From Cydia pomonella (taxonomy: Eukaryota > Arthropoda > Insecta > Lepidoptera > Tortricidae), in assembly GCF_033807575.1 (NCBI RefSeq), contig NC_084730.1, positions 2,587,986-2,651,985 of the forward strand: a stretch of DNA of 64,000 nt. Direction: 5' to 3'. Made by a program: the position numbers and the translations under genes. Positions 20,316 to 33,900 of this stretch are shown piece after piece. Under the pieces are notes generated by a model. The model had not been told where the DNA came from. It saw only the letters and a list, made by a program, of their open reading frames with translations, and ran no database searches. Position 1 is the first letter of the stretch; each line of letters starts with the position of its first letter.

Positions 20316-20535
20316 TGGATAGTGACCCTGCCTATAAAGCCGATGGTCCTGGGTTCGAATCCCGGTAAGGGCACTTATTTGTGTGATGAGCTCAGATGTG
20401 TTCCGGAGTCATGGATGTTTTCTATGTGTTCAAGTATTTATATATTACATATATAGTTGTCCGAGTACCCGCAACCATAGCCTTCTTGAGCTTACCATGG
20501 GACTAGTCAATTTGTGTTACAATGTCTAATATTTG
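20316..20535 (+). mobile_element. SINE S1, diverged copy
   Basis: It has GATGGTCCTGGGTTCGAATCC (B box) and the S1 body with more substitutions than the other copies. Confidence 0.7.
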
Positions 20536-20592
20536 CTAACTTTTACCAATGATGTTAGCGTGTGAATTACACTTTTGGACACATGTGAAATT

Positions 20593-20722
20593 ATCTATGA
20601 AAAGGGACCTTATTGTCGATGGCGCTTACGCCGCACTGCGTAGCGCGGCGTTTATAATATGGGAGGATCGTTGATAATGGCGTAAACGCCACCGACAATA
20701 AGTTCCCTTTTCATAGATAATA
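20593..20722. mobile_element. Palindromic MITE M1
   Basis: The ends ATTATCTATGAAAAGGGACC and the complement ...CCCTTTTCATAGATAAT enclose a GC-rich inverted core (GGCGCTTACGCC). A sister copy lies at 21983-22118, on the other side of the FAR last exon. Confidence 0.75.
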
Positions 20723-21164
20723 TATCACAAATATTAATATACAACTTCGAAAGCACTGCAGAATAAAACACATTTTGGTATTATGTTTATTTATATTATA
20801 ACCCTTTATAAGTATATTGTAGCTTAATCAAATACTGTATTATATAAAAATATATATACTCTTAACTATATTTACAAAACTATCCCTACTCTCAACTTTC
20901 ATAAAATTTAAAATTAACTGACTTAATCACATTTATCAAAATAGTTTATTATATTGTTTAACATTAGGTAGGTACAGAATGCTTATAAAATATATTTATT
21001 TAACTCTTAAAATAATCTATACAACATTCATGATCAAGTTTTTAAAAATATTTTAAATATATGCATAATATTATCTGTACATATCGGAATGCTATTTTGT
21101 TCTAAAGAATTATTAAAAATTTCATATGGGAATTTGAACCTTTCCGCCATAGAGAAATAAGTAA

Positions 21165-21620
21165 GCATAGCGCGACATCTATTGTCAACTAGCAGTACTG
21201 ATAATTCCGCTACTTGACGCTAGATGTCGACTGCGAAATAACCCGCGTTTTGGTAAGAAAACTGATGTATGTAGTGAGCACTATGCCAAAGAGAATTAAG
21301 AAGACCAAGAGTAGTAGCGGAACTCTCAGTACTGCTACTCGACAATAGATGTCGCGGCAAACAAAAAGTCTATTGCTCAACGATTTTCCGCTAATATTAT
21401 AACCAGAGTAACCGGAACTCTATTTTCAACTCCTACGCTTACTCTGGTTATAATATTAGCTGAAAATCATTGAGCATTAGACTTTTTGTTTGCCGCGATA
21501 TCTTTTGTCGGGTAGCAGTACTGAGAGTTCCGCTACTTGACGCTAGATGTAGACTACAAAATAATAATATTTTGGTAACAAAACCGTTGTATGAAGTGAG
21601 CAGTCTTGTCTATGCTTACT
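21165..21620. repeat. R6 copies forming a long inverted repeat
   Basis: The arms at about 21303-21419 and 21439-21550 are complementary (GTTATAATATTAGC, CAGTACTGAGAGTTCCGCTA). A third part lies at 21165-21300. It sits about 220 bp downstream of the FAR stop codon. Confidence 0.7.
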
Positions 21621-21839
21621 TATTTTTCTATGCTTCTATTAAACCAATCAGTACAAAAAGACTCGAAATTGAAATTTAGTATGGCAATGGTAATTTCAAC
21701 GATTACGTCTATATTTTTTAAATTTACCTCTATTTTCTGACAAAACTGGTTTTCCAGACTAAGTTAGACTGTCAAACTCGGAACCACAATTTTGTCTTAC
21801 ACTTTTCCTACCACAGACGATAACGATGACTCTTTGGTT

Positions 21840-21927
21840 CTAAAATAGTGCGTCTAATATGGACCATAGAGCGTAGAGGGCTAAAGCAGAGAAGATTAGC
21901 CTTACTAACTGGTGAAGGTAGTACAGT
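21840..21927 (-). CDS. FAR exon 13 (last coding)
   Basis: The acceptor (minus) is GTTTCAG. Codons LYYLHQLVRLIFSALALY to LDALF end in TAG at 21842-21840. This is the hydrophobic C-terminal anchor typical of FARs. Confidence 0.9.
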
Positions 21928-24900
21928 CTGAAACAAAAAAAACGGTATTATAATTATGTGAACCTGTATTAAATTGTGGCATTATCTATGAAAAGGGGCC
22001 TTATTGTCAATGGCGCTTACGCCGCACTGCTACGCGCAGCGTTGTATTTGCAACGGAACATCGTTTATGACGGCGGAAGCGCCATCGACCATAAGGTCCC
22101 TTTTCATAGATAATGTCACAGTTGTTGTTTAACTTCTCGTCCTAATATTGATACGAGAGGGTCTCTATTGTTTCCCATAAAGTTTTAAGTCATAATGTAT
22201 TGTTTGTCCGCATTTTCGTTAGTCATAATTTGGTTTTTCACAGAAACGCGTAACTTTTCAGGATTGCCATAAAACAAACCTAACCTAACCTAACCTATCT
22301 ATAGGATAATCTAAGGAAATTCCTGAAAAGTTAACGGTTTCAGAGTTATGACTAATGATAATATGACTATCATTACATTATGACTTTCAATAATTATGTC
22401 AAACAAAGGGATCCGGATACGGGAATAAGCGAAAGATTCCAAAATTGAACCACGGGCAAAGCAAGTGGTACGTAAAGTGGAATCTTAAGCGTTGTGAGTG
22501 TGCTACCGAGTGAAACACAATTTAGCACCACACCAACGCGAAGAAAATACCAAAATAAATAGATAACGTCACAATTAATAACTACTGTGAACGAGCCTGC
22601 ATCGATCTGCCAACGCGTGCTCCCATTGAAGCCACACGTTATGGAGCAAAACATGTCTAGCAATCTTCGACTTAACTACGTGAGTGACCCGTTTTAATAT
22701 ATTTAAAGTCGATCGATCAAAAGCCCCAATGATTCAAAAATCGCATGCGATTTGTTGGCGTTAGATTCGTAGCAAAGAGAATTTGAAATAGAGGTGTATT
22801 GTCAAAGAAAACTTTGTAGCCATAGTAAATTTACTGCCATCTTTCGACGCAAGATTAAAACTTTTAGAACGCCATTTGACTTTGATCCTTATTTTTTCAC
22901 TGATATGTGTTAACCCTTCGTGTGCCGAACTTCCGCAGCGGGAGGAAAAGAAAATGACCACGTCTGACGGCCTCCATTTTATAAATTTTGCCGCGTCTGT
23001 CAGCGGCTGGGCGAGCCTACACGCCATCTTCAAATTAAACACGGAATTATGAAGTTTCTATAAGCCTAAAAGTAAGTTGACGATACTGACCAGCTGTAGG
23101 CTATCCTTGTCTAATGATAGTAATGATCTAGCATTGGTATATGTCAGAGCAGTACAGAACTAATTAATGGCACTCAACTTTCCGTCAAGAAAGAGTACGT
23201 AAAATTCCCACCTGCAGACAAGCCAATATTTCTTCCTGACAGCAGCGGGAGAACGACATACGTAGGTACAAAATGGCGTCTGACTCACGAAGGGTTAAAT
23301 ATCAAAAAGTAGCGCCATCTATTAGAGCATCTAGGCCAAAGGTTATGGTGCCATCACTCAAAACGTTACTACCATAGCTAGTGAAACGGGGGGGGGGGGG
23401 TAGTTGATATCGCCGGAGGTATACATTGTACTGCCTGTACCTGCCTACGCCCATGACACCGCCTTTCTACCAACTGAGCTACGGACACTTAATCGTTGAT
23501 GGCGAAACATTTATAAGCATTGACGAGTGGAAATGTGGAGTCGCGAGTTCAAGTCTCTGAGGCTTTGTTTATTAACTGATAAAAAAATACCTTCTCCACT
23601 TGATCCTCGCCTGCGGTAACGTGTCGTCGCTCTCCTTGAACATGTATCGCCTGATTCCGATGAGATACTGCTGGAAATACTGCTCCCAGCTCACTTCGGC
23701 CATGCTGAACGGAAATATCTAGAAAAATAAAATAATAAAAATCAAAATTAAAATCGTAGTTTTATTATCTGAAAACGCCGACCACCATTTCTCCCTCGTG
23801 AGTGACGTCACTATAGCAGAAACAAGTGTTAGATTTATAACAACGGGTTATTTCTACTAGTTACCACCAAGTTGTTACCAGTGGTAACTACTGGGATTCT
23901 TTAGCCAAAACAAAAATGAACTGATAATGTGTCTACCTCTTTATCGTCATCTGGCGTGCTTTCCCACATATTTCTTATATTCCTGTTGCAGAACCGTATC
24001 TCTCGCGTACAGAAGTAGGATAGGACAGAAGAGAACTTGTGGATCTTGCGGTACACCTTCAACATCCTGAAAGAAAAAAGGATTCATTAGCTTATTGTGA
24101 AGAATTCCGTTCTAATAATTCACGTTTTAATAATTATTCATATATGACGACCGGTCTGGCCTAGTGCGTAGTCAGGTAGTCACCCTGCCTATGAAGCCCA
24201 TGGTCCTAGGTTCTAATCCCGGTAAGGGCATTTATTTGTGTGATGAGCACAGATATTTGTTCCTGAGTCATGGTTGTTTTCTATGTATTTAAAAATTTGT
24301 ATATTATATATATCGTTGTCTGAGTACTCACAACACAAGCCTTCTTGGCTTACCGTGGGACTTAGTCAATTTGTGTAAGAATATGTCTATAATATTTATT
24401 TATTATTTATAGCTATTAAGTTTTGCACGTTTGTAAACCCCAGATTTTTAGGTTTCCGTACCCAAAGGGTCAAACGGGACCCTATTACTGAGACTCCGCT
24501 GTCCGTCCGTCCGTCTGTCACCAGGCTGTATCTCATGAACCGAGATAGTTAGCCAGTTGAAATTTCTACAGATTATGTATTTCTGTTGCCGCTATAACAA
24601 CGAATACTAAAAACAGAATAAAATAAATATTTCTTTCCAATCTAGATGTTCTCATCCAATCACCGAAGTTAAACAACGTCGGGCGGGGTCAGTATTTGGA
24701 TGGGTGACCGTTTTTATAGATAATGATACGGAACCCTTCCTGTGCGAGTCCGACTCGCACTTGGCCGGCTTTTAGAGACTCACTTTGGTTTCCTTCCTAG
24801 ACAGACAGCCAACGCGTCGACCAGCGCTCCTGGCAGAAGATGCAAGAAGATAATATACAGCTGGTTCATAAAAGCGAACCTGTGCAGCGTCAGTGATACG

Positions 24901-27900
24901 TACCTGAAAATTATGAAAAATAATTATGGATTTCCAATTTGCATTCCGTATGTTGCAGAGAGGAGAATTAAACAGCCAGATAAACTTACAAAAGCGGTCA
25001 CACGGTCAATAACAATGAATAAAAGTATTCGTATGCGCCCTAAATAGTTATTTTATTAGCCGACTTCAAGATTTCAAAAGGAGGAGGTTATCAATTCGGT
25101 TGTATGGATTTTTATAATGCATATGGTAAATATTGGCTGTTTATATTTTTTGTCCTGTTTTTCTGTCACTAATAAAGTAAAAAAAAATATTTTTTTTTTC
25201 TGAAAATAATTTAATTTGATTTGTTCTAATACTTCCAATAGTATTGATTGGCAGCGCCATCTCTCTCGCTAGCTCGGTATCACCTGAGTTGATCCAGTTA
25301 GAAGGTATGAACCATACTGTTCTACCTTAGAGATGGCTAGGGGGCGCCATAAGCCTTCAGCAAGAAATGCATATACTTGAAAAATTTGATCAATGCTGCC
25401 GTGACCCCGGTGGCCGAGTGGCTCAGGCACCTGCCGCGATAGCAGAGGACGCTGGTTCGATTCCAGCCTGGGGCACTGGAGGCCTTTGGTCACTTTTTCT
25501 TAGTATATGGCATTTATTTCAGTTTACTAATAAAGTGTTCGGATGTCGGCTTTCCCGACTTTTCTTAGTCGGCGACTAATAGTCGGTATATCCCTAGTTC
25601 TTGTGTACAGTCAGCATCAAAAGTAGCGGATCAAATAACGTTTCATCATAAGTAACCTACCATTCGGTAACAGCTTAACAAAAAGTTATGTCTTTAATAT
25701 AGAACAACTTAGACTGTAAAAGATGTACTTTTGAACGAGAATTTTAGAAATTTATCTATATTTGGAAAAGTTATCCGGAATATTAGATACTTTTGGCGCG
25801 TTGTTTCTTCCGCTACTTTTGATGCTGACTGTACATGCTTGAGGTTGTGCGTGTGCGTCATGAACATGCTCCACTGGTCGTTTTCCACGGAGTTTTTAGT
25901 TTTGTCATAAATGATGTTATTGTCTTTACCACACAGAATTTGAAGTTGTGTAACCCTTGCTGCGTTTTAAGGACTGCGTGAAACGTGACATGGTCTCTTT
26001 TGACATAGATAGGGACTCTTAGGAGGATCTCATGGCTGTATATGCCAATGTGAGACCGGCATTTGCCAGACAGAGTGATGGCAGGTGGGCCAAAATGCTA
26101 ACGGAATGGTGGCCGCTTTCAGACGAAAGGAGTGCCTGGCGTCCGTTGGCTCGTTGGATGGACGACATTCGGAAGACTGCGGGTCACTTCTGGATGAGAT
26201 TGGCTCGGGACCGGGATAAGTGGCGTAGTAGAAGAGAGGCCTATGCTCAGCAGTGGGCGATAATAGGCTGATGTGATGATGATGATGAGGAAGAGGATCT
26301 CGCGTCAGATCGCGATAGATGGAGGGGGCCATCGCGAAAGGTCGCGAAATTCACGACAACGCCTGGTACCAAGACCTTGCCCGAAGAGGCACAACCCACC
26401 TGAAGTTGTTGCCGACATGGCTCCCTCCTTTAGCTGCCACAAATGTGGTCACATGCCGGTCCCGCATTGGCTTATACGGCCACGAGAGACGTTGTCCCTC
26501 ACATACAAACGCTGCATAAATCATCTGCCAAGATGCTAAAGATCTCATGTATGAGGTTGTGATCGTTCTCCTGGGGGTTTAAAGTTTTATGTTCAAAGCT
26601 CGTAAAACGCCCCTCAATTTGAAAACATAACCCTGTTCCGTACAACAGAGACTTCCTGATACCAATATCAACGAATAAATATAACCCAATATCGTCCGTT
26701 ATAAACTATGTATGAACATTTTCGACTCATAAAGGGTTCTAAATTATGATTAGATTATAGGTATGTTTTCAAAATTACGACCATTTGGAACTCCAGAGTA
26801 CGCCCTCCAGACTCAGACTCGGCGCCGTCGATTGGACAGAAACGGCTTTGGACAGAGAAGCATAGCGGTCTTTGGTGTCGGAGGCCAAGATCCACTTCGG
26901 GTCGCTGCGCCACAGCAGTAAGTAAGTAAGTTTCAAAATTATGGGCGTTTTCCTGAGACTTAGTTATGTTGTAAATAAGGCTTCGGTGGTTCGGACATCC
27001 AGAGCGAATGAGAGGCGAAGAGCGTTTGAGGGGACACCGTCAGTACGCCGCCCGGCCGGTCGGCATAGGTATCGATGTTGGATTTGGTGGACACGGATCT
27101 GCGCCAGCTCCAGGTTGAAGACTGGCGAGGAACTGCACAGGACCGGGATCAGTGGCGAGCAGTGTTGGAAGCCAAGACACACTTTGGATCCCTGTGCCAA
27201 AGGAGTAAGTTGTAAATGATATTATTGTCTCACCACACTGCATTTGAGAATGGGTTCTTGTCGATATGCTTGAGATTATGCGTCATGAACTCGCCCCATG
27301 TGATCCTGTTCTCCACGGAGCTCACGTAGTTGAAGATCGGGGGCTCGGCGGGGGGTGACCTGGACAAGGGAATGGATGAATGATTTATTTATTTGTTAAA
27401 GAATAGATACTGCCAACCGGGGTGAATAGGGAAAACTAAAAATGTAATTTACCTGAGAATTTCGTAAAAAAATACCTACACAAATTGTACATTTTAATGA
27501 AATTGTACATACATTAGCAGCGGTGACCATGAAGCTGTTGACCGTCATGTCAATGGGCACGTTCTCGTCGCCAGTATAAACTAGAGGATCCCATTAATAT
27601 CTCTTGGAAAGCCTCTACTACACAAGACACACAAAGTGGAAGTTTTGTGTTGTGAAAGTTTTTTTTTACTACGTCGACAAACAAGCATGCGGTCCGCTTG
27701 ATGGTACGCAGTCTCCGTAGCCTACAGAGTTACATGCGCATTGCCGACCCTAACACTCCGCACCCTCGTTGAGCTCTAGCAACCTTACCGGCAGTACACA
27801 ACACTATGAGTAGGGTCTAGTGTTATTTGGCTGCGGTTTTCTGTTAAGGTGGAGGTACTTCCCCAGTTCTTGAAAGTTGAATGATGATGCGGACATAGAT

Positions 27901-30900
27901 ACCTTTTGTAAGTTTTGTGTACATTGGCAGCGGCGACCATGAGGCAGTTGACCGTCATGTCGACGGGCACGATGTCCGCTGTGACTTTCTCATCACATTG
28001 CAGAGTTCGGAGGATACCCGTTACTGAAATAAGGGTTATAAATACATATTATTGAGACATTTGTACACATATTGACGAAGTCCCACGATCAGCTCAAGAA
28101 GGCTTGTGTGGTGGGTACTAAGACAACAATATATATACTCCATGACTCAGGAGAAAATATCTGTGCTGATCACACAAATACATGCCCTTAGCGGGTTTCG
28201 AACTCGGGACCATCGGCTTCATATGGAAGATTAGCTTAATAAAGAAATAAAGGTACTTTTTCTATGAAAGTCCATTTCGGGAGAAAACGTTTTCCACTAA
28301 CTAAATCTTAACAAATCACTTTAATTTAACAAAAATCGCTTTAATTTTGATGCCGATCGCTTCAGCATAATATATTCCAGGTTAGGTACCGCTTCAATAA
28401 AAATGATTTTTTTTAGTATTACAAATTATGAAAAAAAGGAAAACCGATAAACCTAGTTTTTCATTGTGTCAATAACATACTAAAAATCATGGAGAATGGA
28501 AAAAAATTTGAAGTGGAAAAGTGGTTAGAAGTGGTTTTCTCTTTTTGTATGGACGTGGTAGACTTCTCTCTTAAGATATATTATATCATATATATTATTA
28601 TATTCGCTTGCCCTTTTCCCATCTTTTGGGGTCGGCGCAGCATGTTTTTAGAGTTCCGTTCCACGAAAGGAAAAAACGGAACCCTTATAGGATCACTTTG
28701 TTGACCGTCCGTCCGTTTATCTGTCCGTCAAGACCCTTTTTCTCAGGAACGCGTGGAGTTATCAAGCTGGAATTTATATCAAATACTCAGGTCTACTGTC
28801 TGCCGCAAATTCTTGACACTCGCAAGGGAATCAAAACCTACAGGGTACTTCCCGTGAACTCAGAATCTTTAAAATTGGTACGAAGCAACGTCTTATAGCA
28901 CAGATAAACGAAAAATTGCGGAAACCGTAATTTTTTGTACGGAACACTCGGTGCGCGAGTCTGACTCGCACTTGGCCGGTTTTTATTTCTCCATACCTCT
29001 CTGTCGTTCTTCATCTCATATATATCAAAAAATATAATAAGTTTTTGGCAAAAATTTCATTTTTGGTAGGTACAAGCTTTTATCTCTGACTGTACTTTTT
29101 TTCCACAGGCAACTAATACTCATCGAGACAATTCTAGAAACCCCTAACACAATTAGGTTGCGTTGTTTTATCACAGAGTTCCTATGGCTACCTCCTGTCT
29201 CCATCATCAGATCAGCTTGATGGTACCATAATATTGCATTGTCACCCGACTTACATATGTATGCAAATTTTCAGCTTCATCGGAAACCGGGAACTGGGTC
29301 AAATTTAACTTGCAATATTTGTCCCATACATGCTAACAGGACAAGTTAAATAAAAGCTTGTAAAAAGTAGTGATACCCACCAGTACCGATGGCCACTCCC
29401 GTGGGTCCGTACATGTTGTCCAGCCAGCATACCAACGGCTCCTTCGCCGTCGATGTTACTAAAAAATTGTGCAGAAATGGTAAAAGTAAGGACGCTAAGC
29501 ACAAAGAATTTTCTATATTGACCCCCCTGTTTCTATCTCTGTCGCACGCGCATAATTCCGTACACGGCGAGAAGTTGAGAAGTCGAGATAGAAAATTTAA
29601 GAAATTTGAACCTTATGTGTTATTCAATTTTAAGTTCAAATTCCCGGATCCCTTTGTTTGACATAATTATTGAAAGTCATCATGTAATGATAGTCAGATT
29701 ATTATTAGTCTAACTCTGAAACCGTTAACTTTTCAGGATGTCGTAAGGTTATCCTCTAGATAGGTGAGGTTTGTGTCATGCCAATGCTGAAAAGTTACGC
29801 GTTTCTGAAAAAAACCAAAGTATGATTAACGAAATGCGGTTGCGGACAAACAATACATTATAACTTAAAACTTTATGGGAAACAATATACCCTAAAATTC
29901 CAATTCAATGGCAGGGCAGATAGGAGAAAACGAGGGGAGGCCTTGCCCAGCAGTGAGAAATTAAAGTAGGCTAAGAAAAAAAAAACTTCTATCTCATTTT
30001 ATCAACTTCTTCCCGCCGTGTACAGAATTATATTGCTGTCTCGCCGATGATGCCGGCGTACGGCCTAATGTACCATCAGGTCCAAATTTGCATGGATAAT
30101 TTATGAAGGATTTCACTCATAACTTGTCCATGCACTTTTGAACCTTACTGTACGAAATTATTTATGCTTCGCGTCCTTACTTTAAGCAACGATCGTTATA
30201 TTGGGCATTTTTAGGGCATATGGGAAAACAAAAAAATAGCAATTTTGACTGTGAAACACAAAAATAGCTATTTTGTATGTTGTTGTAATGTATTTATCAT
30301 TAAAATGTAAAGAATCGAATTCAAGCATTTTATAGATTAGTTATTATGTTATTTCCGAAAGTTGCTGGAAACTGTTTTGAGAAAAAAAAATCCCGTTCAG
30401 ATCATGGAGTAAAGATATTTCCAAGGTTCAGATTAGGGATTATTACTCAACGTTCTTAACTATTGACGACTGTTTAATTTAACATTTACGTCACTCATTG
30501 GCGTCTATTTAAGTGTCATAAAAATCGAAACTAACTGCAAGAAGGTTTGGCAATAAACGTACTGAAAAAATATGGAGAACATTTCATGGGAACTTGGTAA
30601 TTTTTGAAAATTATCTTTGACACATTGCTAAAGTCAGATCCGTTACTTTTGATGTGTATTTCGTTTAGAGTCTGTTCGGAAAGAGAGGAGTCGTGGAATG
30701 TATGGGGCCCAATACATTCCACGACTCTTCTCTTTCCGAACAGACTCTAGCATAAAACATTAAGAATTAGCATAAAATTACTCATTCTGTAATCCTGTTA
30801 CTCACCTATAGCAGGCCTGAAGATGCCCAGAGGAAGGTCTCCAGCATTTTTCCTTAACTCTTTCTCTGCTAGTGCTTTGGTGAACGTGTAGGTATTCGGC

Positions 30901-33900
30901 CAGGGACCTAGGATGCTGGAATATTACGAGAATATAATAATTTACATTACATTACATTAGACGGGAGCTTTGGTAGCCTAGCGGTAAGAGCGTACCTACC
31001 ACTTTCAATTCTCAGGTCGTGGAACCCCGGCTCGTACACCAATGAGCTTCCAGATGGGAGTTTGAGGAAAATTTTAATGCATTCGCCAATTTGGAATTCC
31101 CTAGCTCTGTTAAGATACTTCTCCGATGGCTCAGTGACCCAAAATGAGACTTGGCCTCCAACAAAAGCCAGCGCGACTTTTCTCGGTCCTTCTCTACTTC
31201 TTGCCAATTGTCGACTCGGGAGTTCGCGCAGTTCCGATACCTCTAAATGCTCTTTTAAGATGAAACTGGGAAATAGTTAAAAAATACTTACGTGGGGAAC
31301 ACCTGGTTAATCTGCTCATCTGTTAGTTTGTCTATGACCGTCTCCAGGTGGTCGCAGCTGGCTTCACACGGGTAGAACCAACTGTGTTCCTTCAGGATGC
31401 AACCGGGAACTTATGTGGGCTACATCTGGTTGATCTACTCAGGTATCAGTTCGTCTATAACCGTCTCCAGGTGGTTGCAGCTGGATTGACACGGGTAGAA
31501 CCTCTTGGGTTCCTTTAGGATGCAACTGGGAACTTACGTGGGTAACATCTGGTTAATCTGCTCATCTGTTAGTTTGTCTATAACCGTCTCCAGGTGGTCG
31601 CAGCGGGCTTCACACGGGTAGAATCGCTCCTCAACCGCTTCTAGGTGGGAGTTGGAGTAAGCTGTTGACACGTGCATGAACACCTAAAATTACATTATGA
31701 GAAATTACAGTTACATATATATATACCTATGCAGCTGCTAGCGAGTGCCCTGTGGCATGAAGGATGCCTTTTTTTGCGTTAATTTTTTAAACACATACAG
31801 TACCTGGGAGACCAAGCATTGCTCGATAAGACCTAGCTAGGTCAATTTTTCGAGATCCCGGAAATATATTACGCGTTTAAAGATACCTATACATTTTAGT
31901 TCTATCAGATCGGATTATGTAAAAACAATCAAGCGGGTCGGGTAGTATTTTACCACCGATTAATAAAAAAAATTGCGACAAAAGGTCAAAAGACCCTTAT
32001 GCTCGACCGGTATAAATAAAATTGGGCCAAAAAACTTACGCTCAAGTCCTTCATATCTCTCGCGAGTCTGAGCAGGTGTAGCGGCGCACGAACGTTTGTA
32101 GCGAGCGCCGCTCGGAGGTGCTCGTCGAATTTTACCGTGGCCGCCGAATGGAACACCACGTTTACCTGAAACAGGGTAATATATAGCTCACCGAACGAAG
32201 CCCAAAAACTGCCAAATTAGCCCACCAAACGATGATCAAAAAGAGCCCAATGGCGGAAATAATTCGTGTATAAGCGAATTTTGGCATAATTGTATGATGT
32301 CTTATCACATATGAATAAAAGCTCATTCTATTCTAATCTGTTACCTTGTCCGTAAGTATTTGTCTATCACTTAGGGACAGACCGAGCCCCACCGCCTCGC
32401 AGTCTCCGGGCATCACCACCACTTTGTGGCGGAACTTCGGAACGTCTTTTTTCAGTCGGTCAAATACCTGGAAACAAACACATATTATAAGTACAGAAAG
32501 GGAAAATGTATTTATATTATATCATATCATATCAATTCTTTATCATCATAAATATATTGGAATTTATGATGACTGTGAATAGTAATTCTGCCTCAGGTGG
32601 GTGAGTAGCAAGAACGAATAAGCAGACAGTGGGAGTGCCATAATATACGTAAAAACTTCATAAGAATTTGACGGCGCTACCGTCGTCGTTCATGGTCGAG
32701 TTTGAGGCAAAAAAAGTACCAAGAAGATCGGCTTTCCCTTTTGCACTGTGAGCCAGATCACCATCAGCTTTTCGCAGTTGTGGTAAAGACGACTGACAAA
32801 ATTTTCCCTCGGCGGCACCAGAACACGCGACTCCCTGTGGGGTACCCTGCTAACTTCTCACAAATTCTGCCGACGAAATCGTGCTTAGCCCTGGATTTTT
32901 TGGACCTCGAGGCAGCATTTAATTTGCGTTTCACATCACATACTAAGAAGGTGTATTTAAATATGTGTGTGTATGTGTTCTTTTATTAATTTATCGTTTT
33001 TATTTTTATTGTTCTTGTATTTTCGTAAGTTTCGACATTGTAAATTTATATTTTGGAATTTGTAAGTATTTACCTACTTACTGTTTTTCTAATTGTATTG
33101 GAGCTATAGTTTTTTTTCATTAGTATTGTTATTATTTTCATTTTTCTTTTATTTTGACGATCATGATAGAAATTATTATATTTTTGACATCTATGCAAAT
33201 TTCTTATGTAATGTTTTTCATGAAATAAATAATCTAATCTAATCTAAAGTCAATACGACTTTATAGGAATAAAATCGAACTTAACTAGTTACTCTGCGGC
33301 TGACTGTACCTACTACCTTTTACCTAGAAGGAAAACCCACATTACCTTGACATATTTACCGACAACCTTAAACATGACACGGCCATGTCAAAGAAAACAC
33401 TTGCGTCTTATGTCAACGTCGTCAATGGCCCTACGGGCAAATTGACACATATTGATTCAGCATCAAGTGCAATAAACAAATATGGTTCAATGCCAGCGTT
33501 GCAAACAGATGAACATAATAAGGTGTAATAACATGATGTTGACAAAACTTAAAATCTAAATTAACCTTAAAATTTTACTAAATTTACTTTTCTGACGACT
33601 GGTCTGGCCTAGTTGGTAGTGACCCTGCTTATGAAGCCAATGGTCCCGGGTTTAAATCCTGGTAAGGGCACTTATTGGTGTGATGAACACACATACTACC
33701 TGTTCTAAAAACTTACTGTACTTTATATCCTGCTACCCTAAGGTTGTCTAGAAGAGATCGCTTACAGCGATAAGACCGCCTGTTGCTACCTTCTTTACAT
33801 TGTATATCTGTTTTTAAATTTGTTTTCTTTGTGGTGCATTAAAGAATATTTACTTACTTACATATTTGTTCCTGAGTTATGGGTGTTTTCTATGTATTTA

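Noticed and set aside
24648..24720. Functional 5S rRNA gene
   Set aside because: The 5' third of 5S is missing, and the block lies inside an interspersed repeat with a second copy in the same context.
25405..25477. Functional tRNA gene
   Set aside because: Arms resemble a tRNA, but the anticodon loop lacks T33, the acceptor stem is imperfect, and the 3' side continues into a shared repeat body.
32702..32989. 95-codon plus ORF
   Set aside because: No recognisable domain; it lies in what looks like a LINE 3' region ending in AATCT repeats.
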